From CAVZQN01 sp963837395 (GTDB lineage: Bacteria > Acidobacteriota > HRBIN11 > JAKEFK01), in the NCBI GenBank assembly GCA_963837395.1, contig CAWINI010000002.1:248001-312000 (forward strand): a DNA stretch of 64,000 nt, given 5' to 3'. The translations under genes were made by a program, and so were the position numbers. The stretch's first letter is position 1, and each line of letters begins with the position of its first letter. Positions 32,164-40,211 of the stretch are shown here, one piece after another. The notes beneath the pieces were generated by a model. That model ran no database searches. It had not been told where the DNA came from and saw only the letters and a list, made by a program, of their open reading frames with translations.

Positions 32164-34365
32164 TTAATTGTTATTAATCCGAGCTGTAATCGCTTCTTCC
32201 AACTTTTCCTTCAGATCCGGAGAGCGATCCAAAAGATTTTGGAAGATTTCCCGATGAAGCGTCAACAACACGCAAGGTGTTAGCGTTAGAATCGTTGCAC
32301 TTCGAGGAATGTCTTTGATTAGTGCGATTTCACCAAAGTAATCGCCATCTTCCAATACGCCAACAGTTTTCTGCGTTCCATCAGCATTGTTTTTCTGAAC
32401 CGAAACCTGTCCGTGCGCAATCAAATAAAATCTGTTGCCTGGAGATCCTTCACGCACAACAACTCTATCTGCAGGATATGATTCTGTAACGAACAAAGAT
32501 GCAATTTCTTCCAACAATTGGGAATCCACATTTTTAAAAATCGGATATCGTTTTAATCTCGAAGCTTGAACCTGTGCAGAACCCTCTCTGAAAGAAAATC
32601 CGGTTTGTTTTTCCCAGAGCTGCGTATACAGTCCTTGTGCTCCCAGCAATTCTTCATGCCTTCCTTGTTCAATGATTGATCCATCTTTCAAAAGAAAAAT
32701 GGAATCAGCATTGGTCGCTGAGGATAATCGATGTGTCACAGAAATGACTGTGCGACCTTGACCAACATTGGCAAGAGTTTGATTCACCGCATGTTCCGTT
32801 TCAGGATCCAGTGCGCTGGTCGCTTCATCTAAAATCAGAATTTCAGGATTTCGTAACAGTGCTCGTGCAATTGCAATCCTCTGGCGTTGTCCGCCTGAAA
32901 GAAATGATCCTCTTTCACCTACCGGGGTATCGTAGCCATAAGGCATTCGAATAATAGAATCATGGATACCTGCAGCCTCCGCAGCGGAGTGAATTTCTTC
33001 TTCGCTGGCTTCGGGTTTTCCTAAGAGGATATTTTCACGAATTGTAGAGTTAAACAAAAAGCTTTCTTGAAATACAACTGCCATCTGAAAACGCAGCGAC
33101 TCCGCATTGATTTTCTTTTCATCTTCACCATCGATCAAAACGCTGCCTACTTTCGGCTCATAGAACCTCAAAAGCAAGTTCAGGATTGTAGATTTGCCGC
33201 AGCCGCTCGGACCCACAAACGCAACGAACGAACCTTTTGGAATTCTCAGATTGATTCTGTTCAACGTGAGGTTGTCACTGGAATAACTAAACGATACATC
33301 TTTAAAAGTAATATCGGATGAGAATCTTTCAATTGAAGAAGCATTTGCCAGTTCAACAATCTCGGGTAATTCTGCTAGCAAGTCCTCAATGCGTTGTAAT
33401 CCTCCGACCGATCGCAAAATAACAGGAACTACTTTTGTTAATGCAGTCACAGAAAAAGCAATATGGATGTATATAGTGTGCAGCGCTACCAATGTTCCGA
33501 GTGTGATTTGATTTTGAAACACAAGAATCACACCCGCTGCGATGACCAGGATTTCAAAAATCAGTATGATGATGGAGGGAATTCTTTCCACATTGTCTGC
33601 GGAAAAATTAAAATTCAGCGAGACACGGGCAAGGTCTGCGGTCTCTTTGGCGAAATCGTTGATCGCTTTCTTCGTTAATCCAAATGCTTTTACAACAGGT
33701 TGTGCGCTGATGTTTTCTTGAACCGTTTGAGCGAGTTGTGCTTCTTTCGTTTTGAAATCGTAACCCATGCCTGCAACTTTTCGGGCCAGACGTTTTGGAA
33801 GGATTGCACATAGTGCCAGGCCAAAAACTGTAATCATCGCGATCCGCCATTCTATGGTGAAGAGTACGATACTGCCCAATACAAGTCCCAATCCTTGCAT
33901 GATCAGCGTAGGTGCGGCGTTGGTTACTACATTTTCCAGAGATGCCAGATCCGTAGAAAATCGGGCCATGATATCTCCGGTAGTGGTTCGCTTGTAATAG
34001 CTCATTGATAATAGTTGCAAATGCTCAAAGACTTTTTGACGAATGTCTTTTAACACATTGGAACTGAGGTAAGCGTACAAATATCCTCTGGCAACGCCCG
34101 CTCCGGCGGCAATCAATACGCCCGCAGTCAATATCAGAAGAGTGTTGATCAAAACGTTCCAGTTTCGACCTTCAATCCCTTTATCGATCAGATACTTAAA
34201 ACTGAGCGGCCAGCCCATCAGAAATGCAGTGTTGATGAATAACAGAAGCAGCAGGAGGAAAGTTTGGGCACGGTAGGGTTTTAGATAGCGATAGATCGAC
34301 CGGAGAAATTCAAAAATGCCCATAGGCGTAGTTTCATTTTGTTGTTCGTTTTGAATCTCTTTCAT
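32164..34365 (-). CDS. ABC exporter (MsbA-like) with C-terminal cyclic-nucleotide-binding domain
   Basis: 733 residues. About 25-320 is a six-helix exporter membrane domain. About 350-590 is the ATPase: Walker A GPSGCGKST, signature LSGGQRQR, Walker B ILILDEATSALD. From about 601 to the end is a cNMP-binding fold (RYPIFKN...), with the phosphate-binding cassette FGEIALIKDIPRSAT at 677-691, including the Arg that binds the cyclic phosphate in Crp. Exporter-CNBD fusions are uncommon. The likely meaning is transport gated by cAMP or another cyclic nucleotide. Substrate unknown. It stands alone, convergent with zwf. Confidence 0.9.
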   Translation of the reverse strand: MKEIQNEQQNETTPMGIFEFLRSIYRYLKPYRAQTFLLLLLLFINTAFLMGWPLSFKYLIDKGIEGRNWNVLINTLLILTAGVLIAAGAGVARGYLYAYLSSNVLKDIRQKVFEHLQLLSMSYYKRTTTGDIMARFSTDLASLENVVTNAAPTLIMQGLGLVLGSIVLFTIEWRIAMITVFGLALCAILPKRLARKVAGMGYDFKTKEAQLAQTVQENISAQPVVKAFGLTKKAINDFAKETADLARVSLNFNFSADNVERIPSIIILIFEILVIAAGVILVFQNQITLGTLVALHTIYIHIAFSVTALTKVVPVILRSVGGLQRIEDLLAELPEIVELANASSIERFSSDITFKDVSFSYSSDNLTLNRINLRIPKGSFVAFVGPSGCGKSTILNLLLRFYEPKVGSVLIDGEDEKKINAESLRFQMAVVFQESFLFNSTIRENILLGKPEASEEEIHSAAEAAGIHDSIIRMPYGYDTPVGERGSFLSGGQRQRIAIARALLRNPEILILDEATSALDPETEHAVNQTLANVGQGRTVISVTHRLSSATNADSIFLLKDGSIIEQGRHEELLGAQGLYTQLWEKQTGFSFREGSAQVQASRLKRYPIFKNVDSQLLEEIASLFVTESYPADRVVVREGSPGNRFYLIAHGQVSVQKNNADGTQKTVGVLEDGDYFGEIALIKDIPRSATILTLTPCVLLTLHREIFQNLLDRSPDLKEKLEEAITARINNN

Positions 34366-34445
34366 CAGTCCAGCTTGTTAAAGATATTATGGCATAGAAC
34401 TGGTATGAGAACTAGACGGAAGGAAATAGTACTATAAATATAGTA

Positions 34446-35123
34446 TTATTTAGAATTCTGTGCCGAAGCGTTTTCTGGAAGCCAGTCGACTTTACCGGTA
34501 TCCAATGAATAAACTGCTCCGACAATCTTCAATTTTCCTTGTTCAACGAGTTCTGCAAGAATTGGCATTGAGCTCCGCAATTGTGCGACTACATTTTCGA
34601 CATTGATACGAACGGCGTTTTCCACGTTATCTCCAGGTAATTTTTTTGCCTGGCTCACCGCCGGCTGAATTGCCTTGATGAGCGCTGGAAGATGTCCGTC
34701 TGGTGCTCCGCCTTGCACAGCAGCGGAAACCGCGCCGCACTTCTGATGTCCCATCACTACAATCAAAGGAGTATGAAGATGCTCCGCCGCATATTCCATG
34801 CTGGCGATTTCATCATCAGCGGCAATATTTCCTGCAACACGAACATCGAACAAGTCTCCGAGTCCTTGATCGAACACAATTTCAGGTGCCACACGAGAAT
34901 CGGCGCAAGTCAAAAATATGGCGTGAGGTTGTTGTCCCGCTGCCAGCTCCTGTCTTCGTGCCAGGTTTTCATGGGGATGAGTAAAATGTCCGGATACATA
35001 ACGCTGATTTCCTGCCTTTAATTCATCAAGAACTGCAGCTGCAGTCGGTTGTAAATCATTTGCCTGAACAACTAGCACTGTATTTAACAATCCAAAGAAA
35101 CAACACAATCGCAGCAATTTCAT
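34446..35123 (-). CDS. Periplasmic beta-class carbonic anhydrase
   Basis: Interconverts CO2 and bicarbonate. 225 residues with a signal peptide (1-21, ends VVQA). Zinc ligands and dyad are clear: Cys73-x-Asp75-x-Arg77 in CADSRV, and His126-x-x-Cys129 in GHQKCG. Most beta-carbonic anhydrases are cytoplasmic; periplasmic ones are known. It follows the FGE gene by 38 bases and is probably cotranscribed, with an unusually exported pair of enzymes. Confidence 0.94.
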   Translation of the reverse strand: MKLLRLCCFFGLLNTVLVVQANDLQPTAAAVLDELKAGNQRYVSGHFTHPHENLARRQELAAGQQPHAIFLTCADSRVAPEIVFDQGLGDLFDVRVAGNIAADDEIASMEYAAEHLHTPLIVVMGHQKCGAVSAAVQGGAPDGHLPALIKAIQPAVSQAKKLPGDNVENAVRINVENVVAQLRSSMPILAELVEQGKLKIVGAVYSLDTGKVDWLPENASAQNSK

Positions 35124-35161
35124 ACTGTTCTCCTTTTAACTTATTTTTTTATCACTTACGC

Positions 35162-36325
35162 TCATACACCTTTCACGCAACGGAATCCGACATGATTGCT
35201 TGCGCTGCTGATTTCACCTTTGCCTCGGGTTCCAACCATGTAACGTGTGCAGTATTGATCGGAACAAAGAAACGAGCCACCGCGATGGACACGTTTTTTT
35301 TCTGTCGGCTCTCCCGGGTCATATGATTCTGCAGGACCTTTTGGATTTCGAGCGACTCCGCCGGCTGCAGCAAGGATCGAATAATAATCAGCTCGGTACC
35401 AATCACTGCACCACTCCCAAACATTTCCAGCCATATCGTAAAGTCCGTAACCGTTTGCTGGATATTGCTCAACTTTTGTAATCCCTTCCGCTCCATCTTC
35501 GCTTTCTTCTTTCACTGGAAACTTGCCTTGATATGAATTTGCCATCCACTTCCCATTTGGATTCAATTCGTCTCCCCAGGTGTAAATCTTTCCGGTCAAT
35601 CCACCGCGTGCAGCAAATTCCCATTCTGCCTCTGTTGGAAGGCGTTTGCCGGCCCACTTTGCATATGCTTCCGCATCTTCATATGCAATTTGTACGACTG
35701 GATATTGGTCCATGCCTTTGATGTTGGAATCGGCACTTGTAGGATGACGCCAGCTTGCTCCTTTTATATATGCAAACCATTGGTAGTGATCGTTCAATGG
35801 AACTGGTTGCGATGTTGGAGTGAACACTACCGAACCTGCAACTAGATTCTCAGGCGGAGCCCCCGGAAAATCTTCTGCACGCGGCGTGCGCTCGGCAACA
35901 GTCTTATATCCTGTTGCTTTTACAAAACGTGCATACTCATCATTAGTTACTTCCGTTTTATCCATCCAAAAGCCATCGACGTACACACGATGGATCGGCC
36001 TTGCATCATCCATAGCATCCGGACCACCATGATTCATTCCACGTGGGTCTGCAGCACCCATGGAATATTCACCACCAGGAATCCATACCATTCCATCAGG
36101 TGCGTTACCAGTTGGACTTCCTGAATTTGGAATTGTTTTTTGCCACTCAGAAGTTGGCATTGCAGGTTGGGCTGCTTGTTGTGTTATTGCTGGTGTAACC
36201 GTTGCTGGTTTTGACTTCAAATACCAGGCAATGGTTCCAACGATTGCGATGATAACAACAAAAATAATCGGTAACTTCGAACTTTTTGATGCGACACGTG
36301 TGTTCTGCTCAGTTTTCTTTGTCAT
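35162..36325 (-). CDS. Membrane-anchored formylglycine-generating enzyme (FGE/SUMF1 family)
   Basis: 387 residues. A single membrane helix at about 18-36 puts the rest in the periplasm. The FGE-sulfatase domain spans about 75-387, starting GMVWIPGGEYSMGA. Most proteins of this superfamily lack the catalytic cysteines. Here the C-terminal motif HRGGSFLCSDQYCTRY carries Cys354 and Cys359, the same spacing as Cys336/Cys341 of human FGE, and ends SSASNHVGFRCV as in true FGEs. It may therefore convert a Cys to formylglycine in sulfatases or related enzymes. No sulfatase is in the window. First gene of a pair with the carbonic anhydrase. Confidence 0.88.
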   Translation of the reverse strand: MTKKTEQNTRVASKSSKLPIIFVVIIAIVGTIAWYLKSKPATVTPAITQQAAQPAMPTSEWQKTIPNSGSPTGNAPDGMVWIPGGEYSMGAADPRGMNHGGPDAMDDARPIHRVYVDGFWMDKTEVTNDEYARFVKATGYKTVAERTPRAEDFPGAPPENLVAGSVVFTPTSQPVPLNDHYQWFAYIKGASWRHPTSADSNIKGMDQYPVVQIAYEDAEAYAKWAGKRLPTEAEWEFAARGGLTGKIYTWGDELNPNGKWMANSYQGKFPVKEESEDGAEGITKVEQYPANGYGLYDMAGNVWEWCSDWYRADYYSILAAAGGVARNPKGPAESYDPGEPTEKKRVHRGGSFLCSDQYCTRYMVGTRGKGEISSASNHVGFRCVKGV

Positions 36326-36371
36326 GGCAACTACTCAAGAATCATATCATTTCGCATTCAGACGGTTTATT

Positions 36372-36382
36372 GGACTTTAGTC
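36372..36382. promoter_or_regulatory. DosR/NarL-like box upstream of the FGE gene
   Basis: GGACTTTAGTC, 47 bases before the FGE start. The identical sequence occurs inverted at 22,434-22,444. Confidence 0.45.
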
Positions 36383-36395
36383 TTATTTATGGAGT

Positions 36396-36435
36396 TAAAA
36401 AGACCGGCCGTAGACTCAGAATCTATCGGGCCGGT
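36396..36435 (-). terminator. Terminator-like hairpin in the FGE leader region
   Basis: Read on the minus strand, ACCGGCC (36,435-36,429) pairs with GGCCGGT (36,409-36,403) around a 19-base loop and is followed by CTTTTT. It looks like an intrinsic terminator, yet no minus-strand gene lies between it and the plus-strand kinase at 36,683. It may be an attenuator in a long FGE leader or the end of a small RNA. Confidence 0.4.
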
Positions 36436-36513
36436 ATTTCAGGGGAGGGGTACATGAATACCGAATTCTAATTGCTTTTGTGAAGGTAGCACCGAAAGAA
36501 GAGAAGTGATATA

Positions 36514-36525
36514 GGACTTTGGTCC
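36514..36525. promoter_or_regulatory. Best DosR/NarL-like palindrome upstream of the MASE1 kinase
   Basis: GGACTTTGGTCC, extended to AGGACTTTGGTCCT (36,513-36,526): perfect 5-bp arms around TTTG. It lies 158 bases before the kinase and 189 before the divergent FGE gene. Closest of the four to the DosR consensus. Confidence 0.5.
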
Positions 36526-36682
36526 TAAAGCTTTGGTCTTATAACGAAGCGTGAGAAATGTTAGAATGGCAACGGTGAGAGCTGCTATCGTTTTGCAATC
36601 GACAAGTTATCTGACATAAATAAAAACTAGCTTCCTAACATCAACGAGTAGCCAAAGTTATTAACTGACCAGATAGTCAATC

Positions 36683-38713
36683 GTGCAGACAAATAAAATC
36701 GCACTAAACAACTCCTGGAGTTTGGTCGCTCAATCGCATTTCAGAAAAATTCTGGCATTCTGTCTATTCGAAGTCGCATATTATTTTGCCTACCGATATG
36801 GCATGACGTTTCATCATGCTATCGCGTCTCCGTTTTGGTTTCCGGATTCGGTTTTGCTTTGTGCTCTTCTTTGGAGTTCGCCACAAACCTGGTGGATCTT
36901 CATTCTTGGATGCATTCCTATTCGATTATTTTCGAAAGTCGCACAGAATATTCCACTGTGGTTTTTGTTGGCGACTTCAGCGATTGATTTTGCAAAAGGA
37001 GTACTTGCCGCATTTGCTCTTCGCCACTTCAACAAGAATCCAATTCGATTTGAGAGTGTGAAGGAATTCGGTCTGTTTTTCTTATTCGCCGTTTTCTTGA
37101 TTCCTGCAGCTTCTGCGTTTGGCGGCGCGGCAGTCCGAAGCATGATCGGAAGCGATTATTGGCAAGCCTGGGGACAATGGTTTCTTGGAGATGCAACTGC
37201 CCAGTTGGTTATTACCCCTGCAATACTTTATTGGGTATTTAACAATCGATGGAAGATACAAGCACCTTCAACCAATCGTACCATTGAAGCCGTAATTCTA
37301 TCCGCCGGCCTGATTGTGTCTGGATATATAGCATTTCATTCCGAATCTGGCCCAAAGAATTTTGCTGAACCATTCTTCTTCGCACCTGTTCCATTTTTAT
37401 TCTGGGCAGCAATCCGTTTTGGAATGTTTGGTGCTTCCGGTGCAATCACAGTTATTGCTTTCCTTTCAGTTCAGGCTGCGCTAGATGGCCGTGGGCCATT
37501 TGCCGGCCAATCTCCTTCCGCCACTGCCTTTGCTTTGCAAAATTTTCTTTTATTGAGAGCTGCGCCACTTTACCTGGTTGCTATTTTGGTGGAACAGAAA
37601 AATGATGCAGAGCGTTCATTGCGTGAGAGTGAAGAACGTTTCCGGCACATGGCTAATGCAGCTCCGGTGCTGATCTGGATGTCAGGTCCTGATAAACTTT
37701 GCACTTTCTTCAACCAGGTGTGGCTCGATTTTACTGGCCGCACATTGGAACATGAACTCGGTAACGGCTGGATAGATAACGTGCATCCTGACGATGTGCA
37801 ACATTGTTTAAGAATGTATCACTCTGCTTTTGATTCACGAACGCAATTCGAAGTGGAGTACAGGATGCGGAGAAAGGACGGGGAATATCGCTGGTTGATG
37901 GATACAGGATTGCCTCGTTACTCTCTCAGCAGTGAATTCATCGGTTACATTGGTTCTGCAGTGGACATCACTGAGCGTAAGCGTGTTGAGGAGGCTAACA
38001 GGAATCTAGAACACGCACAACGTTTAACCATCCTGGGAGAATTTTCTGCCATGATCGCGCATGAAGTAACTCAACCGTTGACAGCAATCATGAACAATAC
38101 GGAAGCTGCAATGCGAATATTGAATTCTGAGAATCCATCAATGGATGTGATCCGTGAAATACTTGAAGACATTCGCAGTGATGATAGTCGTGCTCACGAA
38201 ACAATTCGTGAGATTCGATCCCTTCTGCGTAAACGCGATATACATTTGGAACCGCTCGATCTAAATCAAATGGCGTCTGATGTCCTGAGACTGGTTAATG
38301 CAGATGCACTAAGACGTCACGTTCAGATTCGAAAGCAATTCACACAAGATCTTCCTTTAGCATTTGGCGATGCCGCTCATCTGCAACACGTTTTGTTAAA
38401 CCTGATTTCCAATGGTCTCGATGCAATGCAAGAGAGTCCTGAATCCGCTCGTCAACTTACGATACAAACGAAACAAGATCAAAATAATAATATTGAAGTA
38501 TGTGTAGCTGATTGTGGATGTGGTATTGCCCCAAATAAATTACCTTTAGTTTTTGATTCATTCTTCTCTACGAAAGATCAAGGAATGGGGTTGGGTCTTT
38601 CCATAGCTCGTTCCATTGTTGAAGCTCATCACGGACGCATCTGGGCAGAAAACAATTCTACAGGTGGTACGACCTTCCACTTTACGGTTAAGGCGTTCAA
38701 TCATCCGAAATGA
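36683..38713 (+). CDS. Sensor histidine kinase: MASE1 membrane domain, PAS, HisKA, HATPase
   Basis: 676 residues. About 25-310 is an eight-helix MASE1-type sensor domain (SPFWFPDSVLLCALLW early). About 325-435 is a PAS domain with PAC (RHMANAAPVLIWM; EYRMRRKDGEYRWLMDTG). The dimerisation helix has the phosphate-accepting His in AMIAHEVTQPLTAIMNN. The ATPase has an N box (LNLISNGLDAM), DCGCGI and GLGLSIARSIVEAHHG. The HEVTQPL pattern is typical of FixL/DctB-like kinases. No response regulator is adjacent; the nearest is at 41,894, behind another kinase. The DosR-like palindrome upstream suggests feedback control, which is inference. Confidence 0.92.
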   Translation: MQTNKIALNNSWSLVAQSHFRKILAFCLFEVAYYFAYRYGMTFHHAIASPFWFPDSVLLCALLWSSPQTWWIFILGCIPIRLFSKVAQNIPLWFLLATSAIDFAKGVLAAFALRHFNKNPIRFESVKEFGLFFLFAVFLIPAASAFGGAAVRSMIGSDYWQAWGQWFLGDATAQLVITPAILYWVFNNRWKIQAPSTNRTIEAVILSAGLIVSGYIAFHSESGPKNFAEPFFFAPVPFLFWAAIRFGMFGASGAITVIAFLSVQAALDGRGPFAGQSPSATAFALQNFLLLRAAPLYLVAILVEQKNDAERSLRESEERFRHMANAAPVLIWMSGPDKLCTFFNQVWLDFTGRTLEHELGNGWIDNVHPDDVQHCLRMYHSAFDSRTQFEVEYRMRRKDGEYRWLMDTGLPRYSLSSEFIGYIGSAVDITERKRVEEANRNLEHAQRLTILGEFSAMIAHEVTQPLTAIMNNTEAAMRILNSENPSMDVIREILEDIRSDDSRAHETIREIRSLLRKRDIHLEPLDLNQMASDVLRLVNADALRRHVQIRKQFTQDLPLAFGDAAHLQHVLLNLISNGLDAMQESPESARQLTIQTKQDQNNNIEVCVADCGCGIAPNKLPLVFDSFFSTKDQGMGLGLSIARSIVEAHHGRIWAENNSTGGTTFHFTVKAFNHPK

Positions 38714-38936
38714 TCTTATGAAGTCATCTGAGATTGTTTGGCTTTAGTGGTTGGAAACGCACAATAGCACAATAGAATGATGCGCCATTTCCATATTTGC
38801 TTTCGGCCCATATACGGCTTATATCGCACAACGATATAATATGAAAAAAGTTTGGAGTTGGGAGAAAGCATCAAGCCGAAGAAACGAAAAAAAGCAATGC
38901 GCGGAAGGAATATAATGGATATTTCCCCGGCGCAGT

Positions 38937-40211
38937 ATGAGCCTGCATGAAATGTTCCGAGTCTTCATCCTTAGTCTCATATTTCTTGCTCTAGCCGCTC
39001 AGTCTGCATCTTCGTTAGATGCCGGCCGAAATATCACACAATATGTGATGGATTCCTGGAATTCCGAAGATGGGCTTCCACAAAATACAGTGACCTGCTT
39101 GCTTCAAACCAGAGATGGTTACTTATGGTTTGGAACGGAGGAAGGTCTTGTACGATTTGATGGCGTACACTTTACAGTTTTTGATAGATACAACACAAAA
39201 GAATTTCGTCAAAACCGAATTCTCGATCTGAAAGAAGATCGCAACGGAACTCTGTGGATTTCAACTTATGGTAGTGGACTTGTAACTTACAAAAACGGAA
39301 GTTTTCAGCCCATAGTTTTTCCAGAAATGGATACGAAAACGTGGCCTGTTCATACCGATGGTCAAGGAAGTGTGTGGGCAGGGCTGTACGGAAGCGGACT
39401 CTACAAAATTCAGAATAATAAGATATCAAGATTTACAACTCAGAACGGCTTATCAAATGATTTCATTTTCTGTTTAACAGAAGATGCAAGCGGCAGTTTA
39501 TGGATTGGAACTGCAAATGGTTTGAATTCCATCAAAGCCGGAAAAGTGAAAGCCTATCCTGAATTAGGATTAGTCCTCAGTTTGTTTGCTGATCGAGATG
39601 GAACACTCTGGGTAGGAACAGTGAATGGATTATTTCGTTACAAAGATCGTGTTTGGAAGTCTTATACCCTTGAGGATGGATTATCTCATGTCACAATTCG
39701 TGCAATTCATCGGGATCATAATGGTAATCTTTGGATTGGAACAGACGGCGGTGGATTAAATCGTTATCACAATGAAAAATTTGAATCGCTTGGAAGTGCG
39801 GCTGGGCTGCCTGGTGATCGTGTTTGGTCTTTGTATGAGGATCGTGAGGGTAGTCTTTGGATTGGAATGGCTGGAAAGGGTCTATGCCGATTGAGGGATG
39901 GGAAATTCATCGTATTTGGGAAAGCAGAAAGTTTGCCAAGTGATCATGTGTGGTCGATCCAGGAGACGACTGATGGACGGTACTGGTTTGGAACACAAGG
40001 AGGAGTGGCCGGAAGACAAAAGGATGGCCGCATTGTTGTCTACTCGAAAAAAGACGGTTTGCCGGATGATGAAGTTGTCGCAGTTCGAGAGACCCGGATT
40101 GGAGATCTTTGGATAGGAACGCTACACGGTCTGGTAAAGCGAACAGATGGAAAAATGAAGCTGTTTACCGCAAAGGATGGATTGGGACAGAATTTTCCCT
40201 GGCCTTCTTGA
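38937..40211 (+). CDS. N-terminal fragment of two-component propeller histidine kinase (frameshifted)
   Basis: Signal peptide 1-25, then at least ten Reg_prop beta-propeller blades with the recurring pattern D-G-L-x-x-(D/N)-x-V and (G/S)-x-L-W-I-G-T (for example SLWIGTANGLN, NLWIGTDGGGLNRY, SLWIGMAGKGL). The frame breaks near 40,190-40,203. The next blade (LLEDQNDGLWIGVQGGGLVRL) is in a second frame, and after about 40,270 the sequence continues in a third, the next fragment. The ATG has no good ribosome binding site. Confidence 0.87.
   Translation: MSLHEMFRVFILSLIFLALAAQSASSLDAGRNITQYVMDSWNSEDGLPQNTVTCLLQTRDGYLWFGTEEGLVRFDGVHFTVFDRYNTKEFRQNRILDLKEDRNGTLWISTYGSGLVTYKNGSFQPIVFPEMDTKTWPVHTDGQGSVWAGLYGSGLYKIQNNKISRFTTQNGLSNDFIFCLTEDASGSLWIGTANGLNSIKAGKVKAYPELGLVLSLFADRDGTLWVGTVNGLFRYKDRVWKSYTLEDGLSHVTIRAIHRDHNGNLWIGTDGGGLNRYHNEKFESLGSAAGLPGDRVWSLYEDREGSLWIGMAGKGLCRLRDGKFIVFGKAESLPSDHVWSIQETTDGRYWFGTQGGVAGRQKDGRIVVYSKKDGLPDDEVVAVRETRIGDLWIGTLHGLVKRTDGKMKLFTAKDGLGQNFPWPS

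Noticed and set aside
36683..38713. MASE1 kinase as direct partner of the regulator at 41,894
   Set aside because: A second kinase lies immediately upstream of the regulator and is the more natural partner.
38915..38950. ATG with a GGAAGG ribosome binding site before the propeller kinase
   Set aside because: It reads only 11 codons before a stop and is out of frame with the kinase. It might be a leader peptide or another frame error, but there is too little to call it.
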